In this document: positions 58,301-64,000 of the stretch, in pieces
Layout of the letters: each line of letters starts with the position of its first letter
How positions within the stretch are numbered: position 1 is the stretch's first letter
Assembly (NCBI RefSeq): GCF_900090285.1
Contig: NZ_LT607754.1
Coordinates: 6,164,001 to 6,228,000 of the forward strand
Origin: Micromonospora inositola
GTDB taxonomy: Bacteria; Actinomycetota; Actinomycetes; Mycobacteriales; Micromonosporaceae
Reading direction: 5' to 3'
DNA: 64,000 bases
Position numbers and translations under genes: made by a program
Notes under the pieces: model-generated
The model's database searches: none
Seen by the model: the letters and a program-made list of their open reading frames with translations, nothing else
What the model was told of the DNA's origin: nothing

Positions 58301-59386
58301 GTGAAGGTAGTCAGTGTCGTCGGTGCCCGCCCGCAGCTGGTGAAGCTCGCGCCGATCGCCGCCGCGTTCCGGGGCACCCGGCACCAGCACGTCATCGTGC
58401 ACACCGGTCAGCACTACGACGCGGACCTGTCCGACGTCTTTTTCTCCGGCCTGGGCATTCCCGATCCGGATGTGCACCTCGGCGTCGGCTCGGGCAGCCA
58501 CGGCGTCCAGACCGGGGGCGTGCTGACCGCCATCGACCCAGTGCTGGCCGAGGAGAATCCCGACTGGGTGCTGGTGTACGGCGACACGAACTCGACGCTG
58601 GCCGGAGCGCTGTCCGCGGTGAAGCAGCATCTTCGGGTGGCCCACCTGGAGGCGGGACTCCGCTCGTTCAACCGCCGCATGCCCGAGGAGCACAACCGGG
58701 TGCTCACCGACCACGCGGCCGATCTGCTTCTCGCGCCGACCGAGGAGGCGATGCGCCACCTTGCGGCGGAGGGGCTGGCCGCTCGCGCGGTGCTGGCCGG
58801 GGACGTGATGGTCGACGTCTGCCTGCGCATCCGGGACGAGGTCCTCGCCGGCAGGCAGCCCGATGTGGCGCTGCCCGAGGGCATCGACCCGGCGGGGCCG
58901 TACCTGCTGGCCACGCTGCACCGGGCGGAGAACACCGACGACCCGCAGCGGTTGGCGGCCCTGCTCGGGGCGCTGGCCGCCGCTCCCCTTCCGGTCGCCC
59001 TGCTGGCCCACCCCCGGTTGGTGGCCCGGGCCGAGGCCTACGGCCTGAAGCTCGACCAGGGCGCGATCCGGTCCGGCCGGCCACTGGGCTACGCCGGTAT
59101 GATCAGCGCCGTGCTGGGCTCGGTCGGGGTGGTGACCGACTCCGGTGGCCTGCAGAAGGAGGCGTACCTGCTCGGCCGTCCCGGCACCACGCTGCGCGGT
59201 GAGACGGAGTGGGTGGAGACGCTCGACGGCGACTGGAACCGGCTGGTCCCCGATCCGCACCTGATGGACGCCGCGGCCTGGGCAGCGACGGTGATCCGTC
59301 CCGCCCCCGACGCCCCGCGCGGCACCCCCTACGGCGACGGGCGCGCCGCGGAGCGTGTCCTTCAGCTGCTCGAACAGCACCTGTGA
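58301..59386 (+). CDS. wecB: UDP-N-acetylglucosamine 2-epimerase (non-hydrolysing)
   Basis: 361-residue enzyme interconverting UDP-GlcNAc and UDP-ManNAc. It has the family N-terminus VVSVVGARPQLVKLAPIAAA, VHTGQHYDADLSDVFFSGLG, YGDTNSTLAGALSAVKQHLR, HLEAGLRSFNRRMPEEHNRV and the C-terminal VVTDSGGLQKEAYLLGRPGT. The GTG at 58301 gives the expected start. Together with the dehydrogenase at 51023 on the opposite arm it would make UDP-ManNAcA. Confidence 0.94.
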   Translation: MKVVSVVGARPQLVKLAPIAAAFRGTRHQHVIVHTGQHYDADLSDVFFSGLGIPDPDVHLGVGSGSHGVQTGGVLTAIDPVLAEENPDWVLVYGDTNSTLAGALSAVKQHLRVAHLEAGLRSFNRRMPEEHNRVLTDHAADLLLAPTEEAMRHLAAEGLAARAVLAGDVMVDVCLRIRDEVLAGRQPDVALPEGIDPAGPYLLATLHRAENTDDPQRLAALLGALAAAPLPVALLAHPRLVARAEAYGLKLDQGAIRSGRPLGYAGMISAVLGSVGVVTDSGGLQKEAYLLGRPGTTLRGETEWVETLDGDWNRLVPDPHLMDAAAWAATVIRPAPDAPRGTPYGDGRAAERVLQLLEQHL

Positions 59387-59421
59387 GCGGGACACAGCCG
59401 GAACGAACGGGAGGACAGCCG

Positions 59422-60651
59422 GTGTCTGGACCGGTGGACGTGGCGATCGTGACGCCGTGGTATCCAAGCCGGCAGCGCCCCTTTCTCGGGGCCTTCGTGC
59501 AGGCGATGGTCGAGGCGACGGCCCCTCGGCACCAGCGGGCACGGCTGTACCACTGCGAGGAGTGGGGCCATCGGCTCCCGCCGGAGACCAGTGCCGCCGT
59601 CGACCGCGGCTACCGCGAACTGATCCCGCACACCGTGCATCCCGGACGCACCGTGGGCGGGGCCGAACTGGTCCATCTTCCGGTACCGCTGCCGGTCACC
59701 ACCGACTACGCGGCCATCGCCCGACGGCACGAGGAGACCCTGCGTAGCGTCCTCGGCGGTCGACCAATCGACTCGCCCGTGGTGCACGCCCACGTCGGTC
59801 TGCCCGGCGGGTGGGCGGCGCTGCACAACGCGCGGCCGGACGCCCGGGTGTTCGTCACCGAACACGCCACCTTCCTCGACCTCGTCCTGGCCCAGCCGGA
59901 GGCCCGCGCGATGTACGAGGAGCTGTTGCAGCGGTGCGCCGGCCTCTACGCGGTCGGCGAGGCCGTCCGGCGCCCGCTGGTCGAGGCATTTCCCCAGCAC
60001 GCCGACCGCGTCGGCTATCTGCCCAACCCCATCTCGTTCGACCAGCACCGTCCGGCGCCGGTCACCGGACTGCTTCGCTGGCTCTTCGTCGGTGGCCTGA
60101 TCCCGCGCAAGGGGGTCCGCTGGCTGTTGGAGGCATTCGCCGCCTGCCGGGCGCGGGACCCCGAGCTGACCCTCACCTTCGTCGGTGAGGGCGAGCTGCG
60201 TGGTCCGCTGCAGCAGCGCGCGGCGGAACTCGGCGTCGGCGACGCGATCACCTTCACCGGAGCGGTGCCGCCGGCCCGTGCTCTGGAGCTGATGCGCGAG
60301 CACGACCTGCTGGTGCACCCCAGCCGGTTCGAGACGTTCGGGATGACCGTGGTCGAGGCGGTGGCCGCCGGCCTGCCGGTGCTGGTGACTCGCTGCGGTG
60401 GTCCCGAGGAGACCCTCGCCGGGGTGGAGGACGCGGTCGCCGAGCTCGTCGAGGTGGAGGAGGGTGCCGACGCCCTGATCGCCGGCTACTGGCGGCTGCG
60501 CGAGCGGTTCGACCGGCTCGACGTCGCGGGCGCTCAGCGTGCGCTCGCCGACCGGTACAGCTATCCCGCCGTGGCGGACGCCCACGACCGGGTGTGGTTC
60601 GGCGAAGAGCCGGTGGCCGGCGCGGTGCAGGTCGAAGGGACAGGACGATGA
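59422..60651 (+). CDS. Glycosyltransferase family 4
   Basis: 409-residue GT-B enzyme with DVAIVTPWYPSRQRPFLGAF at the N-terminus and VVHAHVGLPGGWAALHNARP. The donor domain has RWLFVGGLIPRKGVRWLLEA and HPSRFETFGMTVVEAVAAGL, including the E-x7-E type motif. It resembles the GT4 core of the 732-residue protein at 47333. The GTG at 59422 has a GGGAGG site. A GTG at 59383 overlapping the wecB stop (GTGA) is a reasonable alternative, adding 13 residues. It is coupled to the next gene by ATGA. Confidence 0.87.
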   Translation: MSGPVDVAIVTPWYPSRQRPFLGAFVQAMVEATAPRHQRARLYHCEEWGHRLPPETSAAVDRGYRELIPHTVHPGRTVGGAELVHLPVPLPVTTDYAAIARRHEETLRSVLGGRPIDSPVVHAHVGLPGGWAALHNARPDARVFVTEHATFLDLVLAQPEARAMYEELLQRCAGLYAVGEAVRRPLVEAFPQHADRVGYLPNPISFDQHRPAPVTGLLRWLFVGGLIPRKGVRWLLEAFAACRARDPELTLTFVGEGELRGPLQQRAAELGVGDAITFTGAVPPARALELMREHDLLVHPSRFETFGMTVVEAVAAGLPVLVTRCGGPEETLAGVEDAVAELVEVEEGADALIAGYWRLRERFDRLDVAGAQRALADRYSYPAVADAHDRVWFGEEPVAGAVQVEGTGR

Positions 60652-61181
60652 CTGAGCGGGTGCTGATCCTCGCCCTCGGCGCCACCCGGAAACGGGCCGT
60701 GGTGGAGGACGCCGCCGAGGTGGTGGCGGGCGGCGGCAGCGTCACGGTGCTGATCTCGTCGGCCGCCGACTGGCGGCGCGAGCGCTTTGCACCGGGGGTA
60801 CGGGTGGTGGACCTGGCCGCGCTGGAGGGGCGGCGGTTTGCGCTGCGCGCCGAGCGTGCGGTGCTGTTCCGCGCCCCCGGGCGGGCCTTCCGCGTGATCG
60901 GGCGGGGCCCGCTGAGCGGCTGGGCGAAGCGGGCCGGCCGGGCGTACGAGCGGCGCATCGCGGAGAGGGTGCACCGACGCCTCTTCCAGCCCGTGTACCA
61001 CCGGATGCGCCGGAGCGACCTGCCGCAGCGACTGGCCGATCAGGTGGTCGCCGAGGTCGCGGCCGACCTGCTCGTGGTCAGTGACCCGGCGTCGATTCCA
61101 CTGGCCGCGCGGATCGTCCGGCAGGCCCCGGTCGCGCCGCGGGTCGGCTACGGGCTTCCCTACCTCGCCACGGGCGCCTGA
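60648..61181 (+). CDS. Stand-alone copy of the GT-flanking domain
   Basis: 177-residue protein with no recognised family name. It begins RVLILALGATRKRAVVEDAA, like a Rossmann first strand, contains RAERAVLFRAPGRAFRV, and ends with DLLVVSDPASIPLAARIVRQ. These three parts match the end domains of the multidomain GT4 protein at 47333 (AEQAIVYRAPGKV; DLLVAGDPEAVPVAYA). It may be a half GT-B domain that pairs with the GT4 protein encoded just upstream, with which it overlaps by ATGA. Activity alone is doubtful. Confidence 0.72.
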   Translation: MTERVLILALGATRKRAVVEDAAEVVAGGGSVTVLISSAADWRRERFAPGVRVVDLAALEGRRFALRAERAVLFRAPGRAFRVIGRGPLSGWAKRAGRAYERRIAERVHRRLFQPVYHRMRRSDLPQRLADQVVAEVAADLLVVSDPASIPLAARIVRQAPVAPRVGYGLPYLATGA

Positions 61182-61200
61182 ACCGTACGGCGGCCGAAAG

Positions 61201-61242
61201 AGCGACCGGCCGGTGTCCCCGTCGGGGCACCGGCCGGTCGCT
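61201..61242. terminator. Bidirectional terminator at the end of the plus-strand glycan operon
   Basis: AGCGACCGGCCGGTG (61201-61215) and its exact complement (61228-61242) form a hairpin that is extended by CCCC/GGGG inside the loop. It lies between two convergent stop codons. Confidence 0.85.
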
Positions 61243-61260
61243 GTCTGGACCCGGGACCGG

Positions 61261-63888
61261 TCAGGACTGGCCGAGGAACTCCTCGAACCCACGGGCGGTA
61301 CGCCGACCGTCGTGCACCCGGCGAACGTAGTCCACCGCGCGACGGCCGAGTTCGGCCGTGCCGTCCCGGTCGTCGAGGAGGCCCTCCAGCACCGGCCGGA
61401 GGGTCTTGGCGGTGGCGTTGACGATCGGCGGCCGCTCACCGACGGTCTGCTCCACGCTCGGCGCGAGGTACGCCACGACCGGCTTCCCGGCGGCCATCGC
61501 CTCCACCGCGAACGTGCCGTAGCTGCCCGTGGTGATCTGGTCGACCACGATGTCCGCGCCCTTGACCATCTCCGCCATCTCGGCCCACGGGACGCCCTCG
61601 GCGAGCCGCAGTTCGATGGCGCCGGCGTCGTGCAGGCTGTTCAGCACCGGCAGGATGCGGTCCGTGCCCTTGGTCCACCGCTTCGACGGGCCGTGCAGAA
61701 CCACGGGACGGGACCGCTGCATCACCGGCTCATCGCAGGTCCACGCCTTGACGTCGACCACCAGCGGCGCCCACGTGGCCCACGGGAGGTCGTCGAGCAG
61801 GTCCGGGGTGGTGACGAAGAGCGGCAGACCCGACTCCTCCGCCACTCGCCGGTTGCGCTCGGCACGGGCGGTGAACCGCTCGACGTACCCGGCGGGCGCG
61901 TCGAAGAAGAGCGAGTCCTCGTGCCGCTCCATGTGCCGCAGCGGGTGCCGGACCTCGCTGCCGTGGGCGAGCAGGCCCACCTTGATCTTGGCTCTGTGCA
62001 GCGCCGGCAGGTCGAACTCGATGTTGTCGCCGTTGAGCGAACCGAAGATCGGCATGAACGCGTCCACCACGAGGTGGGTGTACCGGCCGACCACCCGGTG
62101 CAGCTGTTCGACCTGCACGTCCAGATCGTGCAGCAGTCGCTCCGGGTCGAGGTACACGTCGGCCGGGTAGACCAGCGTCGGCGAGGTCTTCCGCATCAGG
62201 ACCTCGGCCGAGACGTCCGGGTTGTCGCGGCAGATGGCCTGGGCGAAGGCGGCCGCCTGTCCGGCGTAGTTGGCTGGACCGAGGCCGAGCCGCACCCGCG
62301 TCACGTCCAGCTTCCGCCACGTGGGCAGGGCGGTCGGCGGAGCCGAGGTGTCGACGGTCGCCGCCGCGGTGACCGGTCGCTCGTCCACCGCCCACGACAC
62401 GTCGGCACGCCCCTCGGCCGGCGGCGCGACCGGGGAGATCTTCCGGTAGAGCTCCACCAGCCCGGCGGACTGCTCTTCCCACGAAAGGTCGTGCAGGATC
62501 GGCTCGGTGATGTTGCCAACCAGCTCGGAGCGGTGCGCGAAAGCGTGCCTGACTGCGGCGGCGAAGCTCACCGGGTCGTCGGCGGTGAACACCGCGCCGA
62601 CCTTGTGCTCGTTGACGTACGCGCCGAGCGTCTTGACGTTGCTGGCGACCACCGGCATACCGGCGTGCAGGTACTCGGCCAGCTTGGTGGGCAGGGAGAT
62701 CTCGTAGTTGATGGTCCGCTGCGAGCAGATCAGCCCCAGGTCCGCAGTGGACAGGTAGTCCGGGACCGCGTGCTGCGGCACGTAGGGCACCACGTGGATC
62801 CGGTCCCGCACACCAAGTGCCTGCGCCCGTTCCAGCAGCAGCTCCCGCTCGGGGCTGTTACGCCCGGAGACGATGGCCAGGTGGAACTCGGGCAGCTCCG
62901 GCAGGGCGGTGACCGCCGTGCCGAGCCCGCGTTCCGCAGCCAGCCACCCGGAGTAGACCAGCAACGGCACCTCGGGCGCCAGTCCGCAGGCCTGCCGCAC
63001 CGACGGCGGGTTGGGGCTGACGCCGATGGTCTCCCGGATCGGCGTGTTCCGCACGACCAGGGGGGTCTCGGGCAGGTGGAAGTCCTTGCGGAGCAGCTCG
63101 GCGATCTCCGGGGACACGGTGACCACCGCGTCGGCGAGGTTGATGAACTCCTTCTCGTACGCGATGTACGCGCTGCCCTGCAGCGGGGTGGGCCAGTCAA
63201 CGCCGCTGACGTACTCGTGCGCGTCGTAGAGCCACGCCACCTTCTCGCCCCGCGCTCGCATCCGGGCGACGCTCAGCGCTGCGGTGCCGATCATCGTGAT
63301 GTCGTTGGCGTGGATCACATCCGGCTTGAGCTCCTCGATCACCGGCCCGAAGGCGAGGTCGAGGTCAAGGAGGAAGGGGTAGTCGCGGCGCCAGTTGCCG
63401 GTCGGCGCGGGGGTGTGCCGCTGCTCCCACTGGAACGCCCGCACTCGGAACTGGTGCACCGCTCGGCTGGCCCGGACCACCGCGCCCAGCGCCCTGCTCG
63501 CCGGTTGTGCGACCGGACCGATCGCCCGGGGCCGGTGCTGTTCGTCGCGGAGCCAGCCGATCCGGGCGGTCGTCTGGCGCACCCACGCCTGGTGGGCCGC
63601 CCGTCGGCGAGCCAGGCTGCTCTTGTCGGCGATGCCGAACTGGGTGAGCTTCCGTCGGATCGGGTGGCCCTTCGCGCGCTCGCGCATATGGCTACCGACG
63701 GGCAGCCGCACGACCTCCACGGGGCCCATCATCGAGCGCTGAGGACGGACCCGTCCCCCGGCACCGATGAGAGTCACGTCCCAACCGGCACGTGCGGCGG
63801 CGAGCGCGGTCTTCTGCACGCGGGAGTCGCCGGTGATGCCGTTTCCGACGATCACCGCCAGCCGGGGCCGACGGGCGGGAGCTTCCAT
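61261..63888 (-). CDS. Large GT4 glycosyltransferase with a second C-terminal domain
   Basis: 875-residue protein. Residues 1 to about 500 are an SRVQK-type GT4 enzyme: LAVIVGNGITGDSRVQKTAL, an arginine-rich insert, DVIHANDITMIGTAALSVAR, LLVYSGWLAAERGLGTAVTA and ISLPTKLAEYLHAGMPVVAS. Residues about 550-875 are a further GT-B-like unit (LGLGPANYAGQAAAFAQAIC, then VVLHGPSKRWTKGTDRILPV and TFAVEAMAAGKPVVAYLAPS), also found in proteins that modify surface structures. The ATG at 63888 has a GGAGG site seven bases upstream. It is a possible bifunctional enzyme. It is monocistronic here and convergent with the plus-strand glycan operon. Confidence 0.85.
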   Translation of the reverse strand: MEAPARRPRLAVIVGNGITGDSRVQKTALAAARAGWDVTLIGAGGRVRPQRSMMGPVEVVRLPVGSHMRERAKGHPIRRKLTQFGIADKSSLARRRAAHQAWVRQTTARIGWLRDEQHRPRAIGPVAQPASRALGAVVRASRAVHQFRVRAFQWEQRHTPAPTGNWRRDYPFLLDLDLAFGPVIEELKPDVIHANDITMIGTAALSVARMRARGEKVAWLYDAHEYVSGVDWPTPLQGSAYIAYEKEFINLADAVVTVSPEIAELLRKDFHLPETPLVVRNTPIRETIGVSPNPPSVRQACGLAPEVPLLVYSGWLAAERGLGTAVTALPELPEFHLAIVSGRNSPERELLLERAQALGVRDRIHVVPYVPQHAVPDYLSTADLGLICSQRTINYEISLPTKLAEYLHAGMPVVASNVKTLGAYVNEHKVGAVFTADDPVSFAAAVRHAFAHRSELVGNITEPILHDLSWEEQSAGLVELYRKISPVAPPAEGRADVSWAVDERPVTAAATVDTSAPPTALPTWRKLDVTRVRLGLGPANYAGQAAAFAQAICRDNPDVSAEVLMRKTSPTLVYPADVYLDPERLLHDLDVQVEQLHRVVGRYTHLVVDAFMPIFGSLNGDNIEFDLPALHRAKIKVGLLAHGSEVRHPLRHMERHEDSLFFDAPAGYVERFTARAERNRRVAEESGLPLFVTTPDLLDDLPWATWAPLVVDVKAWTCDEPVMQRSRPVVLHGPSKRWTKGTDRILPVLNSLHDAGAIELRLAEGVPWAEMAEMVKGADIVVDQITTGSYGTFAVEAMAAGKPVVAYLAPSVEQTVGERPPIVNATAKTLRPVLEGLLDDRDGTAELGRRAVDYVRRVHDGRRTARGFEEFLGQS

Positions 63889-63931
63889 TCCATGTCCTCC
63901 AGAGGGTGGTGGGGCTCAGTCAGTGCGAGCC

Positions 63932-63964
63932 GCGCGGTGGACCGCCCTCCGGCCGTCCACCGCG
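63932..63964. terminator. Hairpin upstream of the large GT4 gene
   Basis: GCGCGGTGGAC (63932-63942) and its exact complement (63954-63964) flank an 11-base loop. It probably ends transcription coming from beyond the right edge on the minus strand. Confidence 0.6.
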
Positions 63965-63976
63965 CTGCCCGGATCG

Positions 63977-64000
63977 TCAGGAAGCCGCCGGTACGGCCGG
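63977..64000 (-). CDS. Possible 3' end of a further minus-strand gene
   Basis: A TGA stop on the minus strand at 63977-63979 is preceded by the open codons PAVPAAS. The terminator-like hairpin just beyond fits the end of a gene that enters from the right. With only eight codons this is tentative. Confidence 0.25.
   Translation of the reverse strand, partial: PAVPAAS

Overview
The window looks like chromosome from a high-GC actinomycete, most probably a Micromonosporaceae member close to Micromonospora. This rests on the very high GC content, frequent GTG starts, the GlgC-GlgM-GlgE-GlgB glycogen route, TANNNT boxes placed 6-8 nt before many start codons (leaderless mRNAs), and the overall protein flavour. 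No rRNA, tRNA, CRISPR array, transposase or integrase is visible. The assignment is by recognition, not by database search.

Layout. 1-3.4 kb: succinate dehydrogenase operon (sdhC-sdhA-sdhB). 3.4-4.3 kb: a palindromic element and an internally deleted zinc alcohol dehydrogenase. 4.3-9.5 kb: metallo-beta-lactamase-fold hydrolase, dgt and tex. 9.5-12.5 kb: a scar-like segment in which a FlaA1/PglF-type dehydratase gene lies between a sugar-transferase remnant and a second, broken copy of the tex 3' end. 12.5-15.1 kb: an LCP glycan ligase, a small unknown protein and a DUF389 membrane protein. 15.3-23.4 kb: a seven-gene exopolysaccharide locus (aminotransferase, FemAB-like transferase, PLP-fold protein, initiating sugar transferase, flippase, polymerase, GT4). 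23.6-27.7 kb: secreted M14 carboxypeptidase and NAD kinase. 27.7-36.2 kb: pgm and glgC on the minus strand, diverging from glgM-glgE-glgB. 36.2-47.3 kb: mixed genes (M48 protease, isochorismatase remnant, APP1-like phosphatase, GT-C-like membrane protein, YaaA, TAXI binding lipoprotein with a two-component system, DUF952, hexapeptide acyltransferase). 47.3-63.9 kb: a second surface-glycan locus with a five-gene minus-strand operon, a divergent six-gene plus-strand operon and a convergent large GT4 gene.

How the genes may work together. In the first glycan locus the dehydratase, aminotransferase, an acyl or aminoacyl transferase and the phosphoglycosyl transferase resemble a bacillosamine-type (PglF/E/D/C-like) route to a diamino sugar that is placed on undecaprenyl phosphate, extended, flipped and polymerised. 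The LCP protein could then attach it to the wall. In the second locus WecB and a WecC-like dehydrogenase, on opposite arms, would make UDP-ManNAcA for several glycosyltransferases. An OafA-type acyltransferase and a methyltransferase would decorate the product. The glycogen block has the enzymes to turn glucose-6-phosphate into ADP-glucose, then maltose-1-phosphate, then branched alpha-glucan.

Most notable signals: the tex-flanked scar, the series of leaderless promoters, a recurring small domain found alone and at both ends of a 732-residue glycosyltransferase, the FemAB-like/PLP-like gene pair, and a TAXI lipoprotein next to a sensor kinase with no TRAP permease nearby.
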